Assembly: GCA_964036665.1 (NCBI GenBank)
Contig: OZ038530.1
Span: forward strand, 17,134,001-17,198,000
From: Gordius sp. MW1
Taxonomy: Eukaryota; Nematomorpha; Gordioida; Gordea; Gordiidae
Length of the DNA stretch: 64,000 bases
Reading direction: 5' to 3'
The position numbers and the translations under genes are program-made. Each line of letters opens with the position of its first letter. Position 1 is the stretch's first letter. Of this stretch, positions 25,078 through 37,678 are shown piece by piece. Below the pieces are notes generated by a model. That model worked only from the letters and a program-made list of their open reading frames with translations. It did not search any database and had not been told where the DNA came from.

Positions 25078-25479
25078 TTAACGACTCCTAATACCCCGTT
25101 CGATCCTGTAGTCCAGGGGTGGTGGGGGAGGTGGGAAGATTCGGCCCACACTCCCATTTTCCCCGAACCGATAACTGACTTCCCCGGGGTCGACCCAAAT
25201 GGTTAGTTCGTCGGGAAATGCCGAATGAACCCGAGCCAAGGTGAGACCGGCTCGCTCGACGGCCCGGGCAACGACGGGGTCGAGGATACCGTTTATGCGG
25301 ATGCAACGGTAGGCGCTGCCCCGTTGCGGACGATCGGGGTGCCAGTGGCCCGCATAGTGTAGGGTGAGGGAACGGTGCAGGGCGGTGGAGAAATAGAGGA
25401 GGGCGTCGGGCGGCAAACTGGCTTTCCGGGCCAACAGTTCCGACAAGAAGGCTATCGTACTATCCACTTCGGCTAACAT
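25078..25479 (-). CDS. BTG/Tob family anti-proliferative protein, intronless
   Basis: A 133-residue frame starting ATGTTAGCCGAAGTGG. Family knowledge: BTG/Tob proteins bind the CAF1/CCR4 deadenylase and restrain proliferation. Seen here: the whole N-terminal BTG domain, residues 1-112, with box A (about 42-63, including HWHPDRP and YRCIRIN) and box B (about 81-104, including ELTIWVDPGEVSYR). The end is a short proline-rich tail (seven prolines at 116-122) and a basic terminus. BTG1 and BTG2 are about 158-171 residues, and their box C is not visible here. The frame is much richer in GC than its surroundings and has no intron, unlike the vertebrate genes. A BTG1/2-type rather than Tob-type protein is likely because of the length, but I give no symbol. 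Splicing out of the tail into a distant exon cannot be excluded. Confidence 0.88.
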   Translation of the reverse strand: MLAEVDSTIAFLSELLARKASLPPDALLYFSTALHRSLTLHYAGHWHPDRPQRGSAYRCIRINGILDPVVARAVERAGLTLARVHSAFPDELTIWVDPGEVSYRFGENGSVGRIFPPPPPPLDYRIERGIRSR

Positions 25480-26250
25480 CGTTCTTACGGTGGTTAGGGT
25501 TGAGGTTGTTGGGGTTAAAACGCGCTCGCCCGAGATTATTTTGGATTTTCAAGGAGTTGACCGGCTAACAACCAGACTATGTTGTTTGGGCTACTAGGGT
25601 GGTGATTGAAAGGTTGGGTAGGTAACGTTGGATAGTCGTAATGTAAAGAGATGTATGGAGGTCAAATTTGATGAGGACTGGTTGGTGCCTGATCGATATT
25701 GTAAAGGTGAAGTGTCCTTTTTTCTGCGTAGATTAAAATACAAACGAGTGTAATTGATATCAACTATGATACATATTACACATATATAAGTTTAAGGCGA
25801 TAGTTTAATAATAATAGTTTAAAAACAACAAGAATATATTTTATGAGGGATCAATTTTAAATTGGAACAACTATAAATTATTATATTTAATTAGGTATTC
25901 GATAAGGGCAAGTTATACGTATTAGACTATAAATTTTTTGAAATACCAGAGTCGGTGGACGCCGACCCTAAGTTCAAATAGACGAATAAAAATATTTATG
26001 CCAAATAAAAAAAGGAACGTTTTTAGTTGGCGGTTCTAAATAGCGACACGACAGGTGTGATGAGGACTGGGATAATGGGTGTGGGCAGGGGGCGGGTTGG
26101 CTTGGTGTTTTTAGAGCTAATAATGCTTTAAAGTTTTAATGGGTGCGTGGTGAGGGAGGAGGCTTCTGCAAATTAAAATAATGGAGGGCGGGTACGGTTT
26201 AAAGCCAGCGAGCAAACGTGTTTAGAGCTGAGCTAAATTATAGTCTTAAA
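25480..26250 (-). promoter_or_regulatory. Probable 5' region of the BTG gene
   Basis: The GC-rich, CpG-containing stretch extends to about 25560, followed by mixed sequence to about 26200. By position it should hold the 5' UTR and promoter. I could not identify a TATA box or a start site with confidence. Confidence 0.35.
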
Positions 26251-28783
26251 AGATCAAATTAAAAAATATTGAACTCAAACCGAAGCTAATTAAAATGAAA
26301 TCTTTGGTCAAGATAAACCAAATTAAATTGATCATAGTTATACGGAAAAACGAGTTAAAATGGATCTCAATATCTATAATATATACACCTGGCATCAATG
26401 TTAAAAGAGATAAAATAAAATTTAGGAGCTTAAACTTTAAAAAAATATATTCAACAAAAAAAAATACCGCATAGGATCACAAAGGAAATTCCAATATAAT
26501 AAACGATAGAGAAACCGTGAAGAGTGTCTGTTTAGCTGGCGGCCGCGGTACAAAAGCAACGCTCTGCTCTACCAATTAAATTAACAATTAATGGACCACA
26601 AGGGGGGCAGGGGCAGGAAGGTTTTTTTCAAAGCGAAAACCAAATAGTAATAATACCGGCAAATTTTTGGAGGCAAATTTACCCAGCCAGCCAGTAGCCA
26701 TATTGGTTGCGGTCAATAATAAAAATAAAAAGGAGCGGAAAAAACAATTTAGCTTGGACGAAATTTAAGTACGCACCGAGGCAAAAAATGTTTGGTATAA
26801 TACAGGAATGTAAAATAGGTCCCAAGGCAATTTAAAATGGAAAAATATTTGCGTGAACTACTATTTATTACACAATTTGCGCTGCCCCGAAAGGACAATC
26901 CTAATTTACGCACTTGTGCATTGAGTTATCTCGTCCTAGCAGCGCAAATAGGGGTCGGGTAATTATACTAATAGTGAACCGTCTAATTTCGCAACTATAA
27001 ATAGGCCACAAAAGTCAATATTATGATTGGGCCTTCTTAGAACGGCATTAAGCAATTCAAGGTCTAAAGGTTCTCTACGATACAATTAAGTTGTTAACTA
27101 ATGTAAAAGCAAAACATGGATATTTGCACCAAATCTAGATTTTTAAAAGATAGCATAAACAAACTATAAGATTGAATTGATAGTTTTACGTATAAAGCAA
27201 AAAAATTAGCTAGATTAATTGTTGGGACGAAAAACAATTATCATTAGGTTATTAGTGAAGTTTGACATGCCACATGCATTTATAATTTTATATACAAATT
27301 TAAATGGGATAAAGTTAAACTATGCTTTTATTTTAATAAACTCTTCGGAGTTATATAAGTTACCATGTAATCGAATATAAGAAAAATATATAAATAGAAT
27401 AAATGAAAAGAATTTTAATATTAACCAAGATTTTTGTAATCAGTCCTAAAACTATGTAAAAAATCCTTAATAAATATATAAAAGTAACATTTACTTTTTA
27501 GAAAATATCAAGGATGCGTAAAGCGGAAAGATTTAAGACAGAATAAAACTAAAGCATTAATGGGATGTTTTAATGGAATGAATATAGGTGGAAAAACCAA
27601 TATAGTGATTTTGAGATGTTACAAATTATTTTGCAGTAAAATAAACATTTAGCGTCCGATATTTATACTCAAAGGTTGGATGTTTCGTGAAGATAGTTCA
27701 GATAATTTGCATTTTTAATGTAAATCGTGTATATACGTAGTCGAAGGGAGGGATGCGTAAACATCATATGATTTTAGAAATAAATAAATAAACAAACGCC
27801 TTCATTGGTTGTTACAAACCAACATCTTCCGCAATAACAACTGTCACGTATTTCGTGTGCAATAATTCTTTGAATTATGTTTTTGCACCTTCTTTAAATA
27901 TAAAGAAGCCGTAAATTATTAATTTAACCTTTAAAAATAATAGTTGCACTTACATTGAGAGTTAAAATTTACGACATTATTCATAGACCGAATAAACATT
28001 TGCAAGTACCAAACGTTTTTGTTGTCGCCTATTTTGCTATTAATATTAGCGGTTATATTCGCAATACTTGCGGAGCTAGAATATGTAAATATTTTAAGTA
28101 AAATATTAATTTATTGGAGTCTTTGACGCTGTGAGAAATTTAATTTATGAGTAAAATTTATACACTTATTATGCGTTACAATATTTTTTCTCTTTCAGTT
28201 GTGTGCAATAAGGGGCGGCATTCAACAAGCAAATTGTCAGTGCAATATAAAATACATTTATAACAATTTGCAAAAGTGATAAATTAAAACATAAGAAAAA
28301 CAGACACAACCCCTTGTGATTCATAGACGTGTTTTGAAATGAGTCACACATGATAAAAACACGTCAACAATTTTATAAATATGATAGTTGTCCTAAAATG
28401 ATAGGGAAAAACTGCTAATTTAGAGAATTAGAACTTAATCGATATAAAATTAACCTAAGTTGTTCAATCTCCTTTAGTTTTTATATCTTTATTGAAAAAA
28501 ATCGGCAAAAAAATTAGCGACAAGGGGCAGTTTTTGAAAGGACGGCCCCAGCCCGCCCATCATTTTGTTATGCACCTCAGGGCCACCCTCACCCGATAGA
28601 AACTTTTAAAACCGCCCGAGCCCGTATTTTTTCTGTCAGGCTTGGTCCGTTAAAGAAGTAAAAAATTGCATCATTAAATGCCATTTTACTGATTAATATT
28701 GATAATAATGTCCCGAGTCGTTGGATTTTTATGGATTTTAAAATAAATGTATACGATCTTAATTTCGCGTTAACAAAATCATA
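26251..28783. other. AT-rich non-coding DNA
   Basis: No exon was recognised. A CGCCCGAGCCCG-rich patch at about 28540-28640 resembles the tips of the 12820-13527 element and may be a remnant of that family. Confidence 0.4.
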
Positions 28784-28791
28784 GCCAATTG

Positions 28792-28960
28792 CATGGGCGT
28801 AGCCAGGTTTTGGATTGGGGGGGGGGGCAAAATGTTTAAAAGTTCAATTAGAGGGGGGGGGGCAAAACATAAATGTTTTTAATTTTCAAAGTTTTTACAT
28901 TGAAATTATTTTTTCCGTAAATTAAAGGGGGGGGCAGCCGCCCCCCTGGCTACGCCCATG
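28792..28960. mobile_element. GGGCGTAGCC-family hAT-like MITE, copy 5
   Basis: Inverted ends CATGGGCGTAGCCAGG and CCTGGCTACGCCCATG are flanked by a perfect 8-bp duplication GCCAATTG (28784-28791, 28961-28968). This is the best-preserved copy by its termini. Confidence 0.92.
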
Positions 28961-28968
28961 GCCAATTG

Positions 28969-29746
28969 CCCACCGATCCCATACTTATTTTAAAAGCCCA
29001 GCTATTTGAGCTTAAATAACTGACAGTAATATATTTAAAAGGCCATAAAAACCATTATTTGACCGCATTAAGGTACGTTCATAGCGTATTGTTTCAATGA
29101 CGGTGATAAAATTTTATGTGCATTTTTTGGGCAGAAAAGCGGCTTTACGAAATTTAAGCTAAAGTGAACTATAAACTGCTATTTTATGAGTTCATTGTAT
29201 TTTTCAAAATTTAATTTTTTAAAAGGAAAGTTGAATACAGTTACGAAATTACTAAAGTGTATATTTTTTCAGCTAAAATATAGTTTATAAAAATGACTAA
29301 TAACTTTTATTTTAAATGTTTATACGCCTATAATATCCAACTCTTCTCATATTACACGATGAATTCACAAATCAAACAAACGTGATTTTTTAATTAAGAA
29401 AAAGACGAGATTCTTTGGAGTTACAGATTAAAATGCCGCGTTACATATTCACATTAGCTTATGAGCTTATGTATAGTATTTTTTTAAAAATGAAAAATTT
29501 AGCATAATTCAACAGCAATTTTAAATCAATTTTACTCGAGCTGTTGGCAAGGCTTATATCTCTCCCCGTCAAATTTTATCATTTTCTTTGTCGACGAGGT
29601 GTCAAAATATAGCTGCTGCGTAGCCCTACAATCCTTTGTCGCACAAATAGCTCACATGGCTGTACCTTCAAAAGTGGTATGAGCTGCCGCTTTAAAGATC
29701 TTTGATGTCGCGAGGCAAAATGGGTCACAAACATTAGGCCAGTTGT
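28969..29746. other. AT-rich non-coding DNA
   Basis: No gene or bounded repeat was recognised. Confidence 0.4.
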
Positions 29747-29754
29747 GTTGGTCA

Positions 29755-30292
29755 TAGTGATGGTGAAATAGCGTTTGATAGGCGCTAAAGCTATAGCACA
29801 TAGTCACATGGAGGCGCTCGAGGTGTAGCACAAAGTCCAGGCGCGTAGCCAAGGGGGCAGAAAGCAGGACTTTTCTACCCCCTTGACCAAAATTTATAAA
29901 TATTTTTGAAGGTCCATGTCCTTTTTAAGGTATAAAAGCGATAGCTCTGATTAATGAAGAGAAAAGATTTTTCCAAAGCTGGTTATATAGCGCCTCGAAG
30001 TTTGGCATATATTGTACGCGAAGGTTATTTTTGTTACATTATAAATAAAAGTGTCGAAATTTTTTTTGAATTTTTTCTCCCCCTTGAGAAAATCCTGGCT
30101 ACGCGCCTGACAAAGTCACATAAGGCGCTAGAGCTATCAATTTAACCTATAAATTTTATAACAATGTTAGCGCCACGCTCTAGCTCTAGCGCCTTATGTG
30201 ACTAAGTGCTATAGCTCTAGCGCCTCCAAGTGACTATGCTATGTAAATGGGAGGCGCTACACGCGCTGGTGCTAAGCGTCTCACCATCACTA
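29755..30292. mobile_element. hAT-like MITE (TAGTGATGGTGA ends) hosting a nested MITE
   Basis: Perfect 12-bp inverted ends, TAGTGATGGTGA and TCACCATCACTA, are flanked by the 8-bp duplication GTTGGTCA (29747-29754, 30293-30300). The arms share repeated GGCGCTA/TAGCGCC and AGTCACAT/ATGTGACT words. Another element is inserted at 29838-30109. Confidence 0.9.
29838..30109. mobile_element. Nested MITE with CAGGCGCGTAGCC ends
   Basis: The inverted ends CAGGCGCGTAGCCAAGG and CCTGGCTACGCGCCTG are flanked by ACAAAGTC on both sides (29830-29837, 30110-30117). The duplication lies inside the outer element, so this insertion is younger. The ends resemble the GGGCGTAGCC family but begin CAGGCGCG. A 63-residue open frame inside is not recognisable as a protein. 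Confidence 0.9.
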
Positions 30293-30300
30293 GTTGGTCA

Positions 30301-32259
30301 TATCATCATATATCAATTTAAAACACAAAAAGTAGGTTGGGGACTAGTTAATTTTGCACGGTTAGATAACCGATGAAGTCTGGTTTATAATATATTTTTG
30401 TATGTCAACGGCCTACCTACCCCTTTTCCATATCCTGACATGTAACGATTTCCCTTTTTAGTTCTGGTGTCATCTGTCGAGGTAAATGCACAAAAAGACC
30501 GAAAGCTACTAGGTTGTTGTTACCGACGTTAAAAATAAAATTCGTGTTTACTAACTCAACCATGATAAATGACCTAAAAGTTTTAATTAAGTTTGAATTA
30601 AATATTTTTCAAAAAGGCTCATAGATTGTTGCCGAAGAATTTCAATTGATAAATGCGCTTTTATTGGTTAGGGTTTAGAAATAGGGTTTAAATTAATTCA
30701 TTGATTAAAATTAAAATGCCAAAAATATTTGAATATTTTATAAAAGTAATTGTTGTTATAATTAATATTATTCTTGTTTGATTGGTTGAATTCTTAGGTA
30801 TCATATGAAATATTAAATGTTTTAAGTTAAATTTATCGAAGAGTTTGTCATTTGTACTGATATAAAAGAATTTGAGTCCCGCCTAACCCGGATTGTAATG
30901 GGGGGGGGGGGCAAAATTATCGTTGATACCATAATTTCATTAAATTTTAAATGCAGCTGTCCCCCCACCCTTCTGTCCTGACTAACCTTCGAACTAGTGT
31001 TGTAAAAACGGCAGGATTTTCTTTGTTCGACTTTTGGTCCCAAAGGGCGACCAAACAAAGCCCTGACGTTTTACTTGGAACAATCAAATAACAAGTCGAG
31101 TTCCTAAAATGTAATTATTTCTTTAATTAAAAATAGAAATACAATTTTCAATTCCGAGTATTTATACTCTATCGAATCAATAAAAATCATTCGAGAGAAA
31201 ACGAATTGAATACATGCGAGAAGATAAGAAGTAATGGCTAAATCTTTAGGTTATTTGTTACTCTTATTAGGAAAAAACATTGGAAAAAGGTAAAAACACT
31301 GTCTTAAATGTAATCAAAAATAAATAAACCGATCAGAGGTCAGATTTGTTTTTATTTTGATGCCCGAAACCGGTTCGATTTATAACCAAATTGCCGGCCC
31401 AATTTCTTTTAGGTACCCGCCCAACCATACATACCCTAAACATTATAGCTGCTTGAACTGCCCATTTTTTTAATTTGTAGTAATAATTTTGTCATATCTC
31501 CTAAAATTTTTAATTTATTGTCGATTTTTTTGAATAGAATACGACTAATAAATTTAATCTATAAATAAAAAAAGGACATAAATAATAAACTAAAACAAAA
31601 TATTACATTATATATAATATATCATCACGCCAGATTTTCCCAAATCTTGTTATCCTGCCCGGATCCACCTAAAATTTTAAATTTATAACTGTTTATTTTG
31701 ATGTGATAGGTTCTTTATATTTATTATAAAAAAACATAAATGACCCAAGCAAAATTTGCTGATTAAACCTATCATACTAAAATGAACTTTTACGCAATAA
31801 TAGGGAATGGGGAATAAAATAAATCAATTATGTAAGAAAAATTAAAATAACCTCATTTAACAACTTCGTTTCTCCTTTAATGACTAACTAACGGTGGCCC
31901 GTCAACTTGCCGAAAACCATCTCGGCGAATTTAATGTCCCCCTGTTAAAAAATAATTCAAAAATGTCCCCCAACAAAATTTATTCAACCAATCACAAGAT
32001 GTCCCAGGCGAATTCGGCGAGATGATAGGGCACCACTAACTAACACCTATTAAACGAATTTGTAACAAAATGTTTAATAAAAACCATGTGCGTCAATTAA
32101 ATTCACGTTATTATTTCATCATATAAAATTTAAGCCGAATTCTTGTTATAACAAACAAACAATTTCGTAGAAATGGCGAAGCAGGTAAATTATAAAAACA
32201 CACAATATTACCTGCACACCGAACGTTTATTGAAAATATAGGATGTGATGAAATCTGAT
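30301..32259. other. AT-rich non-coding DNA with MITE remnants
   Basis: A G-run at 30900-30911 and a C-run at 30961 suggest a decayed MITE. A lone CAGAGGTCAGATTTG at about 31335 is one end of the hAT family seen at 12820. No gene was found. Confidence 0.4.
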
Positions 32260-32267
32260 GATATAAA

Positions 32268-32433
32268 CATGTACCCAGGTTTTAAATTAGGGGGGGGGGA
32301 GGGCAAAACGTTTAAAAGTTCATTTAGAGGGGGCAAAACATAATTTTTTTTAAATTTTTTAATGTTTTTGCGTTGTTTTTTTTCTCGTAAATTAGGGCGG
32401 GGGGCAGGGCTGCCCCCCCTGGGTACGTCCATG
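32268..32433. mobile_element. GGGCGTAGCC-family hAT-like MITE, copy 6
   Basis: Ends CATGTACCCAGG and CCTGGGTACGTCCATG are variant but still inverted. They are flanked by the perfect 8-bp duplication GATATAAA (32260-32267, 32434-32441). Confidence 0.85.
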
Positions 32434-32497
32434 GATATAAACTTTAACTTGGCAAGGTGAAAAAAATGAATTGCTTTGTAAAATGAGATATTGCATC

Positions 32498-32654
32498 CAT
32501 GGGCGTAGCCAGATTTTGGAGGGGGGGGGGCGAAACTTTTAAAAGTTTAATCAAGGGGGGCTGGCAAAACATATTTTTTTTTAATTTGTAAGGGTTTTTG
32601 CACTGAAAATTTTTTTTTCGTCATCCCCCCTCGCCTCCCCTGGCTACGCCCATG
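32498..32654. mobile_element. GGGCGTAGCC-family hAT-like MITE, copy 7
   Basis: Inverted ends CATGGGCGTAGCCAG and CTGGCTACGCCCATG are clear. The target duplication is not: ATTGCATC on the left, CATCACTC on the right. It lies only 64 bp from copy 6. Confidence 0.75.
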
Positions 32655-35600
32655 CATCACTCAAAATGATATAAGCTATTTTTGTCTTCACCAAAAGCGT
32701 GTTTAGGCCAGTATATGTGAATTTAGGAAATGTCACTCCAGAAATTCTTTAAATATATTACTATACTTACCATTATCATTTTTTAACCTGGTATTTTTGT
32801 TACATTTTACAATAGAGCTAAAAATATTGCTTTTTGGTTTTATAACCCTTACACCTCAAATGTTGCAATTAACTTTAGGGTAGGGTAAGGTCGACGCTTT
32901 AAAATTCTAAATTGAAAAGATTTCAAAAGCGGGTTTTAATTACGTCTGAAAATAAATTGCTTTTGGCTGAACGTTAATTTATATTTAATACAGAATTGTT
33001 TGCAAGTTTCAGGTTGTTTTAACCTAGTTTAAAAGCCTGGCATTAAGTTTGCCTTTGTCGGTTGCCATTAGGCCAATTTTTAGCGGTTTTGATCATAATA
33101 CTAGGAAAAAGATAGGTAACTTAAAATTAATCCGTATGTTCAAAATGCAATTTTTTGACAAATAAAGTATATACATAAAATCTTCGTCATCCTGGGCCTA
33201 GCCAAGATCTGAATAAGAGATCGGCGAAGAATTCTGTTATGGCTGGTGAGGGGCAAATTAATGTTTTTATTTATTAATTGCTATGCAATTTTTACTTTGA
33301 CCCTTATTTTATTGTATATTAGAATATTTAGATTTAGCGAGGTCAACTGCCCCTGTTTACCTCCCGCAAGCTAAATACTTATCCAGCTTAGTATTAACAA
33401 AACAGTCCTGAAACTATTTTGACAAACAAGTGGTATAAAGCAAAATGAGTAATAAATAAATCATGGCCTGACACTTTTACGTATTTAGAAGCAAATTTTT
33501 GGTGAAAAGGGTAAAGTCTTTTTCTCATTATCACTCACTTGCACTTATACTGCAACAAATTGCCTATACAATTTATAAGTAAGGATACATCCGTACATGT
33601 TTAATTAACAATTGCCCCATGTCTCCCCGAAATAATTTTTACTGTTCATAAACCCTAAATAATTCTACACTTAAATCCGACTGCTATAAATTTAATCAGC
33701 TATTATTTATCCTATCAAGCACACCGTAATTTGAAAAAAGTTATTTCAATTTAAAAAATCACAGCGTAAAAATGTATTAGTATTAAAGGAATGAAGCAAG
33801 TGCAGGATCTGGGGTCTGAGAATATTATAATTAAAATATAAAGGAATATTTATTTTCATAATTACCACTATTTATGACAAATTTATTAAATTAACTCTAT
33901 AATGAATATAAGACATCTCATTAAGTGTCAACATCTTGATATCACCTGATTCTGGGTATAATTAAAACGTTTTATGATTACAGTATTTTAAATTAAAAAA
34001 CTCGGCCACCCAATAAATTGTCCGACAAAGATCAAAATCCATTATTTGTTGAAGCTTCTACAGCGCCCTTGATAAAAAGACCAGTTTAGTTTTACATGAA
34101 ACCTTAAAGTAAAATGGCATTAGCGACAACTTGTGAATTTGAGTCGCCCTTTAAGAAAAATTGCCCCCCTTCAGTCGCAACGCTAATAAATATTTTGGAA
34201 ACGCATAAATGCTTAAATCTATTACACCCTCTATTCACCTGACCATGACAGAGTGTGGCCTACGTGGATTTCCATTCTCATATAGATGTTACAATGGGTG
34301 GGAAGATTTAAAGGATTTGAACGTTTAATTTCTATTAGGCAGGAATGGAAAAAGTTATGACAAGCGTAGCGATTAATAACATTCTCAATGAAAAAAACAA
34401 CTATTTACATAAGGCCCTATTTTTCACAAAAGAATGCAGACACTTTTTCAATTTTGATCATTGAGTATATGAGAGTTTTAAAATTAATGGAAAGTTAAGT
34501 AATGAACCACGGAATTTTCTAATTTCCATATAAAACGCTTTGTCAGCTACTAACTTGATAAACACTTTTATATACCCCGCTATATTTAAAGCCATTCTAA
34601 ATAATAATAGAGTAGGCAAAAAATTAAATTGAAATGAGCTAAAGTATTTGTAGGAACTGTTGGGATAGAATATAGAAGCTTTTTTATGACTAATGATATC
34701 TAATCATCTGCTTTTAAAAATCTTAACAAATTTTAATAAAAATATCTAATTTTACTCCCTATATTTAATAAAAGAATACTCCTCATATTACAATTACTTA
34801 TTAATAAATTTATTTTAGCAGCACTTTTGTGATTATTGGGGCTTACAGATTGAAGTTCAGAAACGATTTTATTATACATTTGCAATCATCAATAAAATAT
34901 AATATCATAGAATGGTTTCTTTGTTAATTATAAAAAATTAAGAGACAATTTGGCAGTTATCGCTTTACTAAGCAACGTAGGAGACAATACAGTTCAAGAC
35001 CATTAAACCAAGCGTAATTAATATTCGGACATATATATCTAGCTAGAACGGACTTTGCTATATAACTTTATTTTAATATTCTCTAATGTTTTTTTGTTAG
35101 ATAATTAATTGTGCTCCCTATTGTGGCGTTTTAGACATTGGCGACATCAAGCAACGAATTGGATTTTTAGGTCGAATTGGAGTTACCATTATTCATCTAT
35201 TAAACATCCGCAATTCTTCTATCCATCTGAATTTTGATTTGCAACACCGCAATACCTTTTACACACATCAATTAATCCTACATATCATAATTTACTTATA
35301 TCGTCGCTACTTTCATATTCTAACATTCGCTTCTATCCAACCTCGCTAATTATAATTGCTTTTCATTTGTATTATATGTATTGTGTGTTTGAAATAAAGA
35401 TTATAACCTACCCTTACTTCTAGACAACCATCATACATTATACTAATATTTTTTAAAGCCTTTTATTAATGATTTGTAGCAGAACTATATGCAGGTCGAA
35501 TATATGTCGTATCGAGTCCTTTGCGTACAACGCAAAGAGAATAGACTAATGAACGTACTCATTTGTTATAATTAGCAATAAATACGATGTAAGTTTGATA

Positions 35601-35655
35601 ACTAAAAACTATTAGTGTACCTAGTAGTCTTGGAAGAAATAATTACACAAATCCA
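32655..35655. other. AT-rich non-coding DNA
   Basis: It contains a single AATTGCTATGCAATTT motif at about 33286. No exon was recognised in either strand. Confidence 0.4.
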
Positions 35656-35780
35656 GGCCATAAGGCGAAAATCCTAAAAGGGAAAATAAAATAGTATATA
35701 ATAATTACGTTAGATATAACCCTGAACCTCACCCTAACCTATGATTGGATTTCGCCTTATGCCCATTTCGCCTTATGGCC
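35656..35780. repeat. Small inverted repeat with GGCCATAAGGCGAAA ends
   Basis: GGCCATAAGGCGAAAATCC at the left is matched in inverted form on the right, where GGATTTCGCCTTATG and TTTCGCCTTATGGCC both occur. This could be a small MITE, but no target duplication was found. Confidence 0.5.
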
Positions 35781-36100
35781 AGGAGCGAAAAATATAATAA
35801 TAGTCCAGACAAAAATAAAGTGCTTGGTATTGACAAATTCTAATCTTTTAATTAATATATTAAGAAAGAAAATTAAAATATTGACTAACTTACTAATGTA
35901 TTCGTGCCATAGACTAATTAGTATATAATTCGTCGTGCGCAATGTACGGCTAGGCCCGATTGGTGAGCGCATGACTTTTTAAACCAAAATATTCCTTTAA
36001 AGTTAAACCTAAATGGATTATAACTTAGTATTTGATTTATTTTTTATTAATATTATTATTTAAGGGATTATATATTGTAACCATATTACATAGGTATATT

Positions 36101-36817
36101 ATGGAAGAAAATTATAATAACTTGCCCGGCCCTGTGAATTCCAGTCCTTCATCCTTACATGCCAAAATTTCTGATATCGTGGTATCTTCTAATGATACCA
36201 GTGCTAATAAAGAAGATGACTCTGATGTTATTTTGTTGACACCGGAGCTAACAGAAGTAGATTTGAACCATTGTAGGATAGGGCGAATTGAAAACTTTGA
36301 AGGTTTAATCAAAGTCAAATACATTGGTCTTAGAAACAACTTTATTAAAAAAATTGAAAATTTATCGGTTTTATGCAACACATTGACAGAGCTAGAACTT
36401 TATGATAATTTAATTGATAAAATTGAAAATTTGGATTCCCTTGTACATTTAGAGACATTAGATCTATCATTCAATAACATTCGCAAAATTGAAAATCTGG
36501 ATGCGTTAACAAATCTCAAAAAGCTTTTTTTACTGAATAACAAGATTAAAATTATAGAAAATCTGGACCATCTTTCAAAACTTGAAATGCTAGAATTAGG
36601 AGCAAACAAAATAAGAAAGATAGAAAATTTAGATACTTTAATAACTCTTAAAGATTTGTATCTGGGTAAAAATAGAATTAGCAAATTGCAGAATTTAGAT
36701 TCCTTAATAAACCTTAAAATACTTAGTATTCAAAGTAATTATATCACCAAGATTGAAGGCCTTTCATCACTCAAGAATCTCGAAGAATTTTATATTAGCT
36801 TCAATGGAATTTCTAAA
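36101..36817 (+). CDS. PPP1R7: PPP1R7 exon 1
   Basis: Codes for 239 residues and ends in phase 0 at the donor AAA|GTAAGT. The frame stays open past the donor to 36904, but that extension is hydrophobic and unlike an LRR, so it is intron. Confidence 0.9.
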
Positions 36818-37563
36818 GTAAGTTTTGGATTATATGTTTACTCATCAATTTATAAATTTCAAATTTTGATTTACTTAATATTTATTTATAATTTTCTCTT
36901 GTGAGTCATAACAAGCTATAGGTATTTTTGAACATTATACCATAGTACCTTGAAGTAATGTTATGATCCAGGTTTTATAATACCTTAATAACTTATAATG
37001 GAATAGCCTCTTCTAGGCAAACTGATATTTTTAATATTTTAGAAACCATTTTATATAGCTGCATTTTGTGAGATATCTTATTTTTAATAATCTGATATTT
37101 TAACAACTATTTTTTAATTGTTGCATATTTTAAGATCATGCCTATGTTACAATCTATAGATAAGCTTTAAATTTTAACAATGGCAAAACCCTGTTTAGTA
37201 CCCTTTCTTTTTAATATGAATTGTGGCTAAATAAATTTGGCTAAGCATTTTTAAAATTAATATGTTATTATTTATTTTTAGTTAGAAAATTTAGAAAACA
37301 ACTTGAAATTGACAACTTTAGATGTAGGGAATAACAAGATAAGCAAGATTGAAAACATAAGTCATTTAATAAATTTAAAAGAATTTTGGTGCAACAGCAA
37401 TGAAATTACAGATTGGAATGAATTGCAACAACTTAAAAATGCCAAAGAGCTCAATACCATTTACTTAGAGTGTAATCCTTTAGATAAAGATATCCAATAT
37501 CGCAGAAAAATTATGCTTGAGTTACCTCAGGTGAGCCAGATAGATGCCACTCTTTGTAAATGA
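36101..37563 (+). CDS. PPP1R7: Protein phosphatase 1 regulatory subunit 7 (sds22)
   Basis: Two exons, 36101-36817 and 37282-37563, join in frame across a 464-nt GT...AG intron to give 332 residues, close to the 330-360 usual for sds22. Sds22 is an inhibitor/chaperone-type partner of the PP1 catalytic subunit, in cytoplasm and nucleus. The first ~45 residues are acidic and low in structure. From about residue 50 there are roughly eleven 22-residue leucine-rich repeats of the sds22 subtype, with the recurring words KIENL, LDSL and LDLSFNNIRKIENL. The C-terminal LRR-cap resembles the family (ECNPLDKDIQYRRKI). I chose ATG at 36101 because the frame upstream of it is hydrophobic and lacks an ATG. 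TACATAG just upstream could be a splice acceptor for a 5' UTR exon. AATAAA at 37673-37678 is a likely polyadenylation signal. Confidence 0.93.
37282..37563 (+). CDS. PPP1R7: PPP1R7 exon 2
   Basis: Starts after the acceptor TTTTTAG and continues the LRR register (LENLENNLKL). It codes for 93 residues including the last repeats and LRR-cap, and stops at TGA. Confidence 0.9.
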   Translation, partial: LENLENNLKLTTLDVGNNKISKIENISHLINLKEFWCNSNEITDWNELQQLKNAKELNTIYLECNPLDKDIQYRRKIMLELPQVSQIDATLCK

Positions 37564-37672
37564 CAATTTTAGGCAAAATAACTCATTTTTAGGCCTCTAT
37601 TTTTATGATATTTATTGTATTTAACTGTAAATTATGTTATGTATTATAACTCATTATAATGACAATTTATGT

Positions 37673-37678
37673 AATAAA
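37673..37678 (+). terminator. Polyadenylation signal of PPP1R7
   Basis: AATAAA, 110 bp after the stop codon, in an AT-rich 3' region. Confidence 0.55.

Noticed and set aside
26535-26575. TTGGTAGAGCAGAGC on the minus strand, like a tRNA D-arm
   Set aside because: No B box or acceptor partner follows, so the resemblance is probably accidental.
36032-36100. N-terminal extension of PPP1R7
   Set aside because: It has no ATG, is hydrophobic and AT-rich, and sds22 proteins have no such leader.
36112-36684. Minus-strand frames opposite PPP1R7
   Set aside because: Shadows of the leucine-rich repeats on the opposite strand.
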